Source: Myxococcales bacterium (GTDB lineage: Bacteria; Myxococcota_A; Polyangia; Polyangiales; Polyangiaceae). From it: a DNA stretch of 54,246 nt. Under the pieces are notes generated by a model. It was not told the origin of the DNA, made no database searches, and saw only the letters and a program-made list of their open reading frames with translations. Position numbers and translations under genes: made by a program. The stretch lies in contig JAEUKE010000213.1 in NCBI GenBank assembly GCA_016794345.1, positions 1 to 54,246 on the forward strand. Direction: 5' to 3'. Shown piece by piece: positions 24,916-33,885 of this stretch. Numbering within the stretch: position 1 is the stretch's first letter; every line of letters starts with the position of its first letter.

Positions 24916-27099
24916 TCAGATTTCACTGACACGTTTCATCAAAGCTCCAACGAGCGCGCTGCCGGGGTCGCGCGCCCGCTCGATGGAGAGGCCCGTGGTG
25001 AACGCGACGCGCGCGGCCTCCGCGTCCTCGAGCGCGAGGTACGCGATGCCGAGCAGCTCGTAGTCGCCGGCGTCGTTGTGCGCCTCGGTCAGGTTCTTCA
25101 GCCGGAAGACGGCCGCACGGTGCGCGTCGAGCACCACGTCGCTGGGCGGCGGCTTCATCTTGGGGATGAGCATCAGGCGCAACGCCTGCCGCTGCTCGTC
25201 GGGGGTGTAGGTCGAGAAGCCGAAGTCGGCGAAGAGCGCGGCGAACTGACGGTAAGCGTCCTGGAAGCGCCCCTGACGCGTGAGGCCGATCGCCGCCTTC
25301 AACGAGGTGACGAGCTCGGTCTGTTTGCCCGACGGCGGAACGCTGGGCGAAACGGCGGGCGGCGCGACGGACGGGGCAGGCGCCTCGGCCGGCGGAGGCG
25401 CGGCCGACGGCTCGAGGCCATCGTGCGGGTTGGTCGCGCGAGCGTCGTCTTCGTCGACCTCGATCTCCGCCGAGACCTCGTCCACGACGACGGCGATCTC
25501 GGACGAGGAGATCTCCTCGGAGGTCGGGAGAGGAGGAGGAGGCGCGGCGCTCGGCCCCGGCAGAGGCGGAGGGAACGACGCGGGCGGCGACGCAGGCGGC
25601 GCAGCCTCGACCTCGCGCCGCGGCGGCGGCCGCGCTGGCGGCAGCGGGCCGGGCTTGGGCATCCCGAGGGGCGGAGGCGGGACGGCGCCCGGCGGGGGTA
25701 GCGGAGGCGGGACGGTGCGGGGCGAGCCCGCTGTGGCGGCTGGCGCGGTTGCCGGGGGCGGCGACGCGGGAGGCACGGATGCAGCGACCGGCGAGGCCGC
25801 GGGGGCGGGAGACGGCGGCGGGGCCGAGACCGGCGGGGGCGGAACGGAGGCCGGCGCAGACGAGGTGAGCGCAGGATGCGTGGGCGGCGGAGTCGCCGTC
25901 CGCGCCTCGGACGGGTCGAGCCCGAGCGGCTCGAAGAACGTGCGGTAGAGCTCGTCGAGCGGGGCGTATTTGTCGCGCAGCGTCTGCTTCGAGAGGAAAA
26001 ACTCCTCGCGGCGATCGTTGCCGAGTGGCTTGCGCATGATGAGCTCGGTCGGGGTCAGCGACCGATCGGAGATCTCGCGCGTGATCGGCGCCATCATGCC
26101 GATGAGCCGCTCCACCACGTCGGCGAAGCTCGCCTGCGCGCGGAGGTCGGTTCCGCCGCTCGTGGCGCTGGCGAGAGCGCGGCGCGGAAACTCGTCCGAC
26201 GCGGCGCGGAGCTTTGTGGCGAGCTCGAGCACCGCCGAGACGTCGGTCGGGGCCAGATCGTAGCGCCCCACTGTGGGGTCGTCCGCCGGTCCGACGCGCG
26301 TCACGCGGACCACCTTCGCGTCTTGTTCGATCTCGAAGTCGAAGCCGAGCGGAGAGCCGAGCTCCGCGCGGATCTTCAGCTGCGCCGCGGGGCCGGAGTC
26401 GACCAGCTCGGTCACGAGGTGTTTCTCGATCCGGAGCGGCTTCACCTTCACTTCTTTGGAGATCCAACCAGTCAGCTGTGGCGCGCTGATCTCGAGCTGC
26501 GGTGCGAGCCTGCCCACCGCGACTGGCTGGGCCCACAGGTTCGAGTCCGGGATCGCGAGATCGATCGTCCACTCGAGGCCGAACGAGGCGCGGCCCGCGA
26601 GCCGCGCCTGGTATTTCGTGCCGTCCTCCGACAACGTCACGCGGGTGATCGAGCTCGCGTCCGGCGGATCGTGTGGCAAGAGCAGCACCTCGAGCGCCTT
26701 CACGCAGCCATCGCGGGCGAGCGCCTCGTCCGCCTCGATGGAAGCGATCTGCTCCGCGAGGCGCGAGCGGATGCCGTGGGCCGCGCTCCGGTGTGTGTCC
26801 GCAACCACCGAGACGAGGCGCGTCGCGAAATGCGCCGTCGCCGACTCGGGATCACCGGCGTCAGTCGACTCGATCGTGCCGCGGACGACCTGCGTGAACG
26901 CGTCGAGCCGCTGCATCTCGGCGTCGGCTTCCCGTCGCAGCGTCGCCGCGCGGATCTGCCCTTTGTTGATGCGCCCGTCCGCCTGTAAGAGCACCACCGC
27001 GAAGTCGACCGCGTCCCTCAAGAACTCGAGGAAGTTGCTGGTGAGCTGCGAAGGGGTGGAGTCGCCGTAGAGGTACGTCATGCTCCGTTCGGGCGCCAT
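24916..27099 (-). CDS. Large protein with Pro-rich linker and C-terminal TPR-like region, unknown
   Basis: The 727-residue product opens MAPERSMTYLYGDST; the second ATG at 27081 is an alternative start. Residues 1-400 form a mixed helical/beta domain (FLEFLRDAVDFAVVLLQADG, WISKEVKVKPLRIEKHLV) with no recognised family. Residues 400-590 are Pro/Ala-rich and low in complexity with an acidic patch (EIEVDEDDARA). Residues 600-727 look like TPR or a helical pair repeat (LKAAIGLTRQGRFQDAYRQF, YLALEDAEAARVAF). No signal peptide or membrane helix is seen, so it should be cytoplasmic. It is first in the seven-gene minus run and divergent from the unknown at 27293. A scaffold role is only a guess. Confidence 0.7.
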   Translation of the reverse strand: MAPERSMTYLYGDSTPSQLTSNFLEFLRDAVDFAVVLLQADGRINKGQIRAATLRREADAEMQRLDAFTQVVRGTIESTDAGDPESATAHFATRLVSVVADTHRSAAHGIRSRLAEQIASIEADEALARDGCVKALEVLLLPHDPPDASSITRVTLSEDGTKYQARLAGRASFGLEWTIDLAIPDSNLWAQPVAVGRLAPQLEISAPQLTGWISKEVKVKPLRIEKHLVTELVDSGPAAQLKIRAELGSPLGFDFEIEQDAKVVRVTRVGPADDPTVGRYDLAPTDVSAVLELATKLRAASDEFPRRALASATSGGTDLRAQASFADVVERLIGMMAPITREISDRSLTPTELIMRKPLGNDRREEFFLSKQTLRDKYAPLDELYRTFFEPLGLDPSEARTATPPPTHPALTSSAPASVPPPPVSAPPPSPAPAASPVAASVPPASPPPATAPAATAGSPRTVPPPLPPPGAVPPPPLGMPKPGPLPPARPPPRREVEAAPPASPPASFPPPLPGPSAAPPPPLPTSEEISSSEIAVVVDEVSAEIEVDEDDARATNPHDGLEPSAAPPPAEAPAPSVAPPAVSPSVPPSGKQTELVTSLKAAIGLTRQGRFQDAYRQFAALFADFGFSTYTPDEQRQALRLMLIPKMKPPPSDVVLDAHRAAVFRLKNLTEAHNDAGDYELLGIAYLALEDAEAARVAFTTGLSIERARDPGSALVGALMKRVSEI

Positions 27100-27114
27100 C
27101 CTACACCACCCGCG

Positions 27115-27144
27115 TTGACGGTCCCCTCACGCGAAGCGTACTCT
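27115..27144 (+). promoter_or_regulatory. Candidate sigma-70-type promoter for the gene at 27293
   Basis: TTGACG (27115-27120), an 18-base spacer and TACTCT (27139-27144) match the -35/-10 pattern moderately, about 150 bases before the GTG start. It faces the divergent gene 27293 only. Confidence 0.3.
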
Positions 27145-27292
27145 CGATTTACCGGTCTGGAGCGGGTCCGTCATTCCACCGACCGACGAGTCATGACGGG
27201 TCGCGCCTCGGCGCGGCGACGAGAGCCAGGCGCCACCCCCCCCGTCCGCGTGGGTCTCAGTCCCGCTCGGATTCCGCTTCACGGAGGTCCTC

Positions 27293-28531
27293 GTGCGCAA
27301 AGCCGAGATCGATGCCCTTCTGTCGGCCCACGCTGGTCGGGCGCGCCCCGTCGCGTTCCTCCATGTGCTGCGGCAGCCGCGCCTCGAAGAGGACGATCAC
27401 GCTTTTCTCCTCGAGCACGCGAGCGAGCTGGGGCCGGCCGACCTGCTTCGGTGGCGGTCGCGCTGCGAGGGCGCCGCGAGCGCGCAGGTCATCCGTGTCC
27501 TCGCGGTCCGCGCCGAAGCGAGCCCCGCCTCGTTCGAGCACGAGGTCCTCGGCTCACCCCGGCTCGATCTCAGCGACGACGACTGGACGCTCCTCGCCTC
27601 GCTGGTCGAAGGCAGGGTCCCCGAGCGTATCCTCGATCTCGTCCGCGACCGCGGCGGGGCTCGCGCCGCGATGGTCCTGCCGCCGGTCGACGCTTCGCCG
27701 CGCCGCATCGAGTCCGCAGAGATCAAGAGCGAGGAGGTTCCGCCGCTCGAGCTCCACGGCCCGCCGTGGGACGCGCTCACGACGCGTGAGCTCTTCGATC
27801 ACATGCGCGCGGGCCATCTCTCGATCGGCGAGGGTGAGCTCGCCACCCTGGTGATGGCGCGCGCGACCGCGGGCGGCGAGGACTGGAGCTCGCTCGTCTA
27901 CGACTTCCCGGCCGGCCTGCAGGACGCCGTCGTCGAGAAGACCCGGCGAACGGCGCGCGGGAACGAGCGCGCCAACCTCCTCGCTTGGCTCGAAGGGAAC
28001 GGCGCGTCGCGCGGCGCCTTGCTCGATCTCGCGCTGGACCGAGCGCCCGGGATGGCCTCCCTCGCCCTCATGTCGTGGATCAACAAACAGCTCTCGTCGC
28101 GCGCCGCGTGGGAAAAACACGGGCCCGACGTGGTCCACCGACTCCTCGCGCAGCAGAGCTTCGCGGACCTCGCCGACCTCGCGACACTCGCCCATAGCCA
28201 GGCCAACCGCGACGCGGCGGCGCCGCCGCGCGGCCTGCTCGAAGCGGTCCAGGCGGCGTTTGCGCTCGCGTTCATCCGCGCCGCCAAGGAAGCCGTGGCC
28301 GCCGGCGCGCCCAAGCGAGCCCTCGCGGTGCTCTCCGCGCTCGCTTGCCTCGATCCGCCCTCGAGGGTCAGCGCCGCCGTTCACGAGCTGAAGAAGCTGC
28401 CGTCGCTGCCCGGCGACGTCTCGGAGATGCTCGCCGTGAACGAGAGGCTCGTGAAACACGGCGGCGCGACCGAGGCTTCGCTCGAGGGGCTCATCGCGGC
28501 GGTGCACGTCCTGGTGGACGCGATGCGCTGA
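27293..28531 (+). CDS. Helical protein of unknown function
   Basis: The GTG start at 27293 is fixed by a strong ribosome site (GGAGG at 27283-27287). The 412-residue product is rich in Ala, Leu, Glu and Arg, with repeated helix-turn-helix-like blocks (FLLEHASELGPADLLRWRSR, NERANLLAWLEGNGASRG, VNERLVKHGGATEASLEGL) that suggest an alpha-solenoid. There is no signal peptide, membrane helix or catalytic motif I recognise. It is divergent from the Pro-rich TPR protein gene; both are soluble and possibly repeat proteins, so a functional link is conceivable but not shown. It ends at a hairpin before a convergent lipoprotein. Confidence 0.65.
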   Translation: MRKAEIDALLSAHAGRARPVAFLHVLRQPRLEEDDHAFLLEHASELGPADLLRWRSRCEGAASAQVIRVLAVRAEASPASFEHEVLGSPRLDLSDDDWTLLASLVEGRVPERILDLVRDRGGARAAMVLPPVDASPRRIESAEIKSEEVPPLELHGPPWDALTTRELFDHMRAGHLSIGEGELATLVMARATAGGEDWSSLVYDFPAGLQDAVVEKTRRTARGNERANLLAWLEGNGASRGALLDLALDRAPGMASLALMSWINKQLSSRAAWEKHGPDVVHRLLAQQSFADLADLATLAHSQANRDAAAPPRGLLEAVQAAFALAFIRAAKEAVAAGAPKRALAVLSALACLDPPSRVSAAVHELKKLPSLPGDVSEMLAVNERLVKHGGATEASLEGLIAAVHVLVDAMR

Positions 28532-28555
28532 GCTTCGCGAAGCGGCTCGGGCCGC
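28532..28555. terminator. Twin hairpins between convergent genes
   Basis: GCTTCGCGAAGC (28532-28543) is a perfect 12-bp palindrome directly after the stop codon, and GCGGC/GCCGC (28542-28546 and 28551-28555) forms an overlapping second stem. They fill the 27-base gap between convergent stops and may terminate both genes. Confidence 0.45.
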
Positions 28556-28558
28556 CGG

Positions 28559-29236
28559 CTAGGGAGCCAGCGTCGCGGCGCACACGCCCGAGTCCATCAT
28601 GAAGGCCTTGCCGAGCGCGCCCTTGATACACGCGCTCGTCTTGGCGTCCGCGCCTTCGGCCTTCGCGCTCACGAGCTTGCTGTCCTTGAACTCCCACTCG
28701 AGGCGGAGCTGCTTGCCGCTCGCGCAGGCGAGCAGCGCGGTCTTGACCTTGGCGACCGAGGCGGCGGGGACCGAGTCCTTCGCGACGAGCGGCACCATCG
28801 TTGCTGCCAACGTGGCCGGGTCCTTCGGGAAGTCCGGCCAAGCCGGGAGCGCGCAGACCACGTCCGCCACGACCACGTCGTCGGCGGACACCGTCGCGAA
28901 CGACACGTTCGCGCTCGGCACCCTCGCGTCTCCGAGCGGCTTGTTCTTGCGCAGGAACGACGACCAGCCGAGCTTCTTGAGCTTCAGCGAACCACCCTGA
29001 TCGTTGGAGAGCTCGACGCCGTCCGCGGTCCCCTTCTCGACCTTCCATTCTTCTTCGTTGCCGCCCTTCGACTCGAGCTTCGGCTCGGCGGGCGCGCTCG
29101 CGCTCTCGCTCGGAGCGGGGGCCGAGGGAGGCTCGTTGGCGGTCGGAGGAGAGCTCGGCTCGGCGGTCGGCTCCGCGATCTCCCCTCGAGAGCTGGAGCA
29201 ACCGACCAATGCGATGACGAGGAGGGACCTGCGCAT
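28559..29236 (-). CDS. Lipoprotein, unknown function
   Basis: The ATG at 29236 gives a short lipoprotein signal (MRRSLLVIALVG with Cys13), preceded by a longer open frame of Arg/Pro-rich residues that is rejected. The 225-residue product has a Pro/Ser/Glu-rich linker (TAEPSSPPTANEPPSAPAP) to about 50 and a C-terminal domain with four cysteines (VVCALPAWPD, LLACASGK, TSACIKGALG, SGVCAATL). The domain alternates strands and helices; the ending TSACIKGALGKAF is a pattern common in myxobacterial AgmX/PglI-like periplasmic proteins, but I cannot name a family. Likely periplasmic, anchored in a membrane. Confidence 0.65.
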   Translation of the reverse strand: MRRSLLVIALVGCSSSRGEIAEPTAEPSSPPTANEPPSAPAPSESASAPAEPKLESKGGNEEEWKVEKGTADGVELSNDQGGSLKLKKLGWSSFLRKNKPLGDARVPSANVSFATVSADDVVVADVVCALPAWPDFPKDPATLAATMVPLVAKDSVPAASVAKVKTALLACASGKQLRLEWEFKDSKLVSAKAEGADAKTSACIKGALGKAFMMDSGVCAATLAP

Positions 29237-29332
29237 CCGGCGGACGGTACCAGAGACGGCGCGAGCGCCACAGCCTCGCGGTGGCCCAGGTGATGTTGTG
29301 GACACCCTCGGCCTCGGGCACCATGTTCGTCG

Positions 29333-30259
29333 ATGAAGACGCCGAAGGCAGGACTGCTCCTCCTCACCGGGCTCGTGGTCGGGTGTGGGGGCTCGGAGAG
29401 CACGACGGGCTCCGGAGGTGATGGCGGGGGGACGACAGGGACCGGCGCGACCGCGAGCGCAGGCAATACGACCGGCACGAGCACGACGAGCACCACGTCG
29501 TCGACCGGAACGGGCGGCAGCTCGCCTTCTCCTGGATGCGGAAACCTCTCCGCACCCACGGGCGCGAACGACGCCGCCACGATCGACGTCGCTGGTGTCA
29601 CGCGCACGTACGCGATCTACGTCCCCGAGACGTACGACGCGAACGTGCCGCTCGCGCTCGTCTTCGGCTGGCATGGGCTGGGCGGCACCGGCGCGGGCAT
29701 TCGGTCCTACCTCGGCCTCGAGGAGGCGAGCGCGGGCGCCGCGATCTTGGTGTACCCCGACGCGCACGGCCAACCCGACGGCGGCTGGAACCTCGAGGCG
29801 GACGGCACGGACATCGCCATCTTCGACGCGCTGCTCGAAGACGTCTCGGCCCGCTACTGCATCGACCAGACGCGCGTGCTCAGCACCGGGTTCAGCTACG
29901 GAGGCTGGATGGCCAACGCGACTGCGTGCTTCAGGGCCGATCGGGTCCGCGCCGTCGCCCCCATCGCGGGCGGCGGACCATTTGGTGGATGCAGTGCTCC
30001 CGTCGCCGCATTTGTCGTCCACGGATCGGACGACGGCGCCGAGCCGGTCTCATCCGGCGTGCAGAGCCGTGACTTCTGGGTGGGTCAGAACGGCTGCACG
30101 ACAAACGAGTCCCCGGTGGATCCTGCCCCTTGTGTTGCTTATGGCGGTTGCCAGAGCGGCTCGCCCGTCGCCTGGTGTGAGCACTCCGGCATGGGCGGCC
30201 ACGTGATCCCGCCCTTTGCGCCGAGCGGCATCTGGAGCTTCTTCACGAGCCTGCCTTGA
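29333..30259 (+). CDS. Esterase/PHB-depolymerase-like lipoprotein (alpha/beta hydrolase)
   Basis: The 308-residue product has lipobox VVGC18 and a Gly/Thr/Ser linker to about 68. The catalytic domain matches the PHB depolymerase/feruloyl esterase (LpqC) group: an early RTYAIYVPETYD, the oxyanion motif FGWHGLGG, nucleophile elbow GFSYGG, a likely acid in VHGSDDG, and the catalytic His in the C-terminal GGHVIPP. The chain has six cysteines that may form disulfides, as in secreted esterases. It should act outside the cell on ester-linked polymers or side chains. The substrate cannot be read from the sequence. Divergent from the lipoprotein at 28559. Confidence 0.82.
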   Translation: MKTPKAGLLLLTGLVVGCGGSESTTGSGGDGGGTTGTGATASAGNTTGTSTTSTTSSTGTGGSSPSPGCGNLSAPTGANDAATIDVAGVTRTYAIYVPETYDANVPLALVFGWHGLGGTGAGIRSYLGLEEASAGAAILVYPDAHGQPDGGWNLEADGTDIAIFDALLEDVSARYCIDQTRVLSTGFSYGGWMANATACFRADRVRAVAPIAGGGPFGGCSAPVAAFVVHGSDDGAEPVSSGVQSRDFWVGQNGCTTNESPVDPAPCVAYGGCQSGSPVAWCEHSGMGGHVIPPFAPSGIWSFFTSLP

Positions 30260-30302
30260 CCGGCTCCTGCGCCGGGAGGGTCGGCGGCGCATCGCCCGAT
30301 GC

Positions 30303-31508
30303 CTACTTACGAACCCAGTCCGCGGCGCCCGCCAACGTCGATGCGTTCGTGCTGTCGAGCCAGGCCTGAGCGTTCGCGTCGTTGCGGACGTGTTTGTCGA
30401 GGAAGGCGAGCACGCTGGAGCGGAGCGAGAGGGAGAACCTGCGGACTCGCTCGTCCGCGGAGTCGAGGTGCTCGAGATCGTACGTCGGGTGCCCCCCGAC
30501 ACCGGGCTCCAGCTTCGAGTAGAGGAGCCAGCGCGTGCCGTCGGCAGGTTGTCTCTCGAACGCGATGCGCCTGTCGGCGCCGGTCACGTCGGGCTTCTCC
30601 GGCTTGACGTCGTTGTCGCCCGTGGCCACGAGCACCGGGCCCCGGACCGACTGCCACGTGTTCCCGCCGGGCTCGTCGAAGAACCCCGCGTAACCCGGCC
30701 CCATCGGGCTGAGCACGATGGCGGCGATTGGGAGAGTGTGAACCATCGTCATCGGCGGGGCCGACGGCGAGGGCAGGAAGACCGCGCCATGTGTGACGAG
30801 CGGCGCGCGAGCCCCCGCGGACCAGCCACCGACCACCACGTGATCCAGATCGACCGCGGGGCCGCCGGCCATCACGCTCGACGCCGAGAGATCCGGCAGG
30901 GCATCGAGCACCGCGACGATGTCGCGTGTCTTCACCAGCGCCAGCAGACCGGTCGTGTCCTCTTCTCCGGCCGCTCCGGCGGCGCACTCGGCCTGAGGGA
31001 TCTGCGCAAGCTCACAGAGGGCCTGTCCCGACGTGGCGTCGATGGGGATGTGCGCCACCGTGAGCACGGCGTAGCCGTGGGCCGCCAACGCATCCGCCCA
31101 CCACCCCGACTGCGTCTGCCCCGCCGCTGCGAGCCCACCCCCGTGTGACCACACCACCATCGGATGCGGTCCTGCGCCTTCCGGCACACGTACCCAGATC
31201 GGCAGCTCGCGCGACGTGAGCTCGTCCGTGACGGTGAGCCCCTTGCGGATCGTGAAGCTCGTGCCGCGGCTCGGATACTCGCAGAGGTCGAGCGACTGCG
31301 CGCTGCAGCCGGATACCGCCGCGCTCCCTCCCGTACCATCCGAGCCCCCAACTCCACCGGCACCGCCTACCCCGGCGCCCTCGTCATCACCGCACGCAGT
31401 CATCAGCGCGGCCATCGCCACGCCGAACAGTCCACAGATCGAAGTCGCGAGGACGCGGAAGAAAGGAGAATCGGACATCCTGCCAGGATACGATGGCGCT
31501 TCGCTCAT
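30303..31508 (-). CDS. Alpha/beta-hydrolase lipoprotein
   Basis: The 401-residue product has the lipobox LMTAC (Cys 39 from the first ATG; a second ATG at 31478 gives a more normal signal peptide and is a real alternative). After a Gly/Ser linker the hydrolase domain shows VVWSHGGG (oxyanion), the nucleophile elbow GGWSAGA, a likely acid in VATGDNDV and the His in GVGGHPTYDLEHL. The layout fits the dienelactone-hydrolase or PAF-acetylhydrolase-like group. The first ATG overlaps the stop of the small membrane protein by one base (TGATG), suggesting coupling. Probably a periplasmic or surface esterase; substrate unknown. Confidence 0.8.
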   Translation of the reverse strand: MSEAPSYPGRMSDSPFFRVLATSICGLFGVAMAALMTACGDDEGAGVGGAGGVGGSDGTGGSAAVSGCSAQSLDLCEYPSRGTSFTIRKGLTVTDELTSRELPIWVRVPEGAGPHPMVVWSHGGGLAAAGQTQSGWWADALAAHGYAVLTVAHIPIDATSGQALCELAQIPQAECAAGAAGEEDTTGLLALVKTRDIVAVLDALPDLSASSVMAGGPAVDLDHVVVGGWSAGARAPLVTHGAVFLPSPSAPPMTMVHTLPIAAIVLSPMGPGYAGFFDEPGGNTWQSVRGPVLVATGDNDVKPEKPDVTGADRRIAFERQPADGTRWLLYSKLEPGVGGHPTYDLEHLDSADERVRRFSLSLRSSVLAFLDKHVRNDANAQAWLDSTNASTLAGAADWVRK

Positions 31509-31933
31509 CAGCTATCCCCGATCAGGCAGAGCGCCGCGTGGGCGCCGACGCTCGCGAGGATGATGCTCGCGGTGGTCAGGTGGGCGCGACGTGCGTTGGC
31601 ACGTTTCTTCAGCTTCGGATCGCGCAACGCGAGCCCGAGGCCGGTGTGCGCGAGGAGCATCATGAACGCGAAGCCGCCGAAGGCGAGGCCGAGGTCGCCG
31701 CCGCCGACGGCGCCCGGCGAGCCCAGCGCGAGCAGGGCGACGAGCGGATGCAGGAAGCCGGCGCCCGCCGCGCCCATCCCGATCGCGATGTGGGTCGTGA
31801 CCGGACGCGAGTCGAAGGGCGCGCGCTTGCGCCGGAAGAGCCAGTGCCCGGCCGGGATGGAGAACGCGACGGCGAGGAGCCCCGCGGCGAGCCAACCGCT
31901 CAGCCTCGCGAACAGAACGGTATTGTCATTCAA
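31508..31933 (-). CDS. Small four-helix membrane protein
   Basis: The 141-residue product is mostly hydrophobic with about four membrane helices (around 9-31, 46-72, 78-100 and 118-138) joined by short loops with basic residues (RRKRAPFDSR, KLKKRANARRAH), which suggests that these loops face the cytoplasm. Conserved-looking His residues (GHWLFRR, THIAIG, LLAHTG, GAHAAL) recall haem-binding cytochrome b561-type domains, but the pairing is not convincing. Its start overlaps the PEGA-like gene (ATGA, 31930-31933) and its stop overlaps the hydrolase gene. Placed in the GspE-like operon; function unknown. Confidence 0.7.
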   Translation of the reverse strand: MNDNTVLFARLSGWLAAGLLAVAFSIPAGHWLFRRKRAPFDSRPVTTHIAIGMGAAGAGFLHPLVALLALGSPGAVGGGDLGLAFGGFAFMMLLAHTGLGLALRDPKLKKRANARRAHLTTASIILASVGAHAALCLIGDS

Positions 31934-32379
31934 GGTGCGGTGTCCACGCGGATGGTGCCCGGCTCACACGTCCGCTCGTAGCTGTAGACGACCCCCTTCG
32001 TGATGAGCACCTCGATCGCGAGCTTCTTCCCGGCGTCACAGGAGATCGTCCCCAGGAAGGGCGAGCTGCCGATCTTCACGCCGTCGATGTAGAGCTCGGA
32101 GCGCTCGTTGCCGACGTTCACGAGGAGCTGTACCTGGATCGGCGTCCCCGGCTTCGCGGGTGGCTGGCTCGGCCGGTCGCCGGACGCCGCGCCGGGCGGG
32201 CGTCCGCGCGTGCTCGTGGTCGGGGCGGGCGCGGAGGTCGCGGTGTCCGGGCTCTGGTCGTGCTCGACCGCCGCTTCCACCGCCACGACCGCGAAGCGCA
32301 CCGAGGCCGCCGCGACCAACGCGGCAGCGCAATAGCGCGATCCGCGCGCGATCTTCTGGATGGGCGTGAGCTTGGTCAT
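31930..32379 (-). CDS. Membrane-anchored PEGA-like protein
   Basis: The ATG at 32379 overlaps the stop of the GspE-like gene (ATGA). The 149-residue product has one membrane segment (about 14-37), a Pro/Ser/Thr/Gly-rich linker (40-78), and a C-terminal beta domain resembling PEGA: LLVNVGNERSELYIDGVKIG, SSPFLGTISCDAGKKLAIEV, with two cysteines. PEGA domains occur in surface-layer and kinase-linked bacterial proteins and likely mediate binding outside the membrane. It is translationally coupled on both sides, so it probably works with the ATPase and the four-helix protein. PEGA call is from the short YIDGVKIGSSP motif. Confidence 0.7.
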   Translation of the reverse strand: MTKLTPIQKIARGSRYCAAALVAAASVRFAVVAVEAAVEHDQSPDTATSAPAPTTSTRGRPPGAASGDRPSQPPAKPGTPIQVQLLVNVGNERSELYIDGVKIGSSPFLGTISCDAGKKLAIEVLITKGVVYSYERTCEPGTIRVDTAP

Positions 32380-33878
32380 CCGGCCACCCTCAGCACCTCG
32401 AGGAGGCTGGTCTCGCCCGCCTGCGCGCGCTGCAGGCCGTGACGAAGCAGCGGGGTCATCCCGTCCGCGATCGCGATGCGCTCGATGTCGGTGGTGGGCT
32501 TGCGCTCGTTGATGACCTTGCGGAGCTCGTCCGTGACGACGAGGAGCTCCGAGATGGGCAGACGGCCGGCGAAGCCCTGACCCTCGCAGAACTGACAGCC
32601 AACGGGCTCGTAATACGTGCCGTCGGGGACGACGATGCCGGCTTGCTGGAAGCGCTCCAAGACGGACGCGGGCACGTCTCCGGGGCGACGGCACGCGGTG
32701 CAGAGCGTGCGGACGAGTCGCTGCGAGAGGCAGCCGAGGGTGGCGCTGGTGAGGATGAACGGCTCGACGCCCATCTCCACCAGCCGAGCGAACGCCCCCG
32801 CCGCGCTCTGCCCGTGGATCGTCGTGAGGATGACGTGCCCGGTCAGGCCGGCCTGCATGGCGATCTCGGCCGTCTCCCGATCCCGGATCTCCCCCACCAT
32901 GAGCACGTTCGGATCCTGGCGGAGCACGCTCCGGAGCGTGCTGGCGAAGGTCATCCCCGTGCGCGGGTTGATCTGCGTCTGCGTGGCAAACGGCAGCTCG
33001 AGCTCGATGGGGTCTTCGAGGGTGACACACGTCGTCGTCTTGCCGCGTGTCGCCATGATGTGCTTGAGGCCGGCGTAGAGCGTCGTCGTCTTTCCGCTGC
33101 CGACCGGGCCGGTGACGAACAAGAGCCCCTGCGGACGGCCGAGGAGATCGACGACGGCCTTGTGGACCGAGTCGGAGAACCCGAGCTCGGCGACGTCGGG
33201 GACGGCGCGGCCGCCGCGCACGAGTCGGAGCACCAAGCGCTCGCCGCTCTCGGTGGGCAAGGTCGAGACGCGCGCCTCGATGCTGTTGCCGTCGATCATC
33301 ATCACCACGCGCCCGTCCTGAGGGGTGGAGCGGACGGTCGTGTCCAGGCGGGCGAGCACCTTGAGCCGCGTCACCATCGGCGCGAGCACGTCGTTCGGGA
33401 GAGAGACGACGTCGTGTAGATCGCCGTGGACGCGGTAGGTGATCTTGATGGCCTCCGGCGTGGGCGAGACGTGGATGTCGCTCGCCTCCAGACGAACCGC
33501 CGCGCGGACCAGCTCCTCCCAGGCTTGCACGACGTTCGGTGGGTATTGCGTGGCCTCCTCGACGCGGGCCGCCACGTCGCGGATGACCTCCTTGAGCCCG
33601 GCTACGTCTCCAGCGCGCACCCGAACGCTCGCGCGTGGCGCGGGCCGGGCCATCGCCCACTCGACGATGGTGAGGACGGAGGCGCCGATCACCCCGGCGC
33701 CGGCCGCCATCGGCATGAAGCTCCACGGCGAGTCGGCGAACGCGGAGCCGACGCTGTCGCCGAGCGCGGTCGTGACGCCGTCGACGTCGAGCGCCTTCGC
33801 GATGAAGAGCACCGCGCCCACGCCGACAGCCGCCGCGAGCACGGCGAGGGAAACGAGCGCGCGCAGACCGCTGTTCAT
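32376..33878 (-). CDS. GspE/PilB-family secretion ATPase with N-terminal membrane helices
   Basis: The 500-residue product carries every motif of type II secretion/type IV pilus assembly ATPases: SDIHVSPTPEAIKITYRV (132-149), Walker A GPVGSGKTTT (257-266), Asp box LEDPIE (287-292), Walker B LMVGEIRD (326-333), His box TGHVILTTIHGQS, and the zinc tetracysteine Cys393/Cys396 and Cys428/Cys431. In GspE and PilB the N-terminus is a soluble domain that docks on GspL or PilM; here it is replaced by two hydrophobic segments (8-27 and 54-75), so the ATPase looks tethered to the membrane directly. It starts 7 bases after the E1 alpha gene and overlaps the PEGA-like gene. Its partner machine is not visible here. 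Confidence 0.92.
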   Translation of the reverse strand: MNSGLRALVSLAVLAAAVGVGAVLFIAKALDVDGVTTALGDSVGSAFADSPWSFMPMAAGAGVIGASVLTIVEWAMARPAPRASVRVRAGDVAGLKEVIRDVAARVEEATQYPPNVVQAWEELVRAAVRLEASDIHVSPTPEAIKITYRVHGDLHDVVSLPNDVLAPMVTRLKVLARLDTTVRSTPQDGRVVMMIDGNSIEARVSTLPTESGERLVLRLVRGGRAVPDVAELGFSDSVHKAVVDLLGRPQGLLFVTGPVGSGKTTTLYAGLKHIMATRGKTTTCVTLEDPIELELPFATQTQINPRTGMTFASTLRSVLRQDPNVLMVGEIRDRETAEIAMQAGLTGHVILTTIHGQSAAGAFARLVEMGVEPFILTSATLGCLSQRLVRTLCTACRRPGDVPASVLERFQQAGIVVPDGTYYEPVGCQFCEGQGFAGRLPISELLVVTDELRKVINERKPTTDIERIAIADGMTPLLRHGLQRAQAGETSLLEVLRVAG

Positions 33879-33885
33879 CAGGCGT

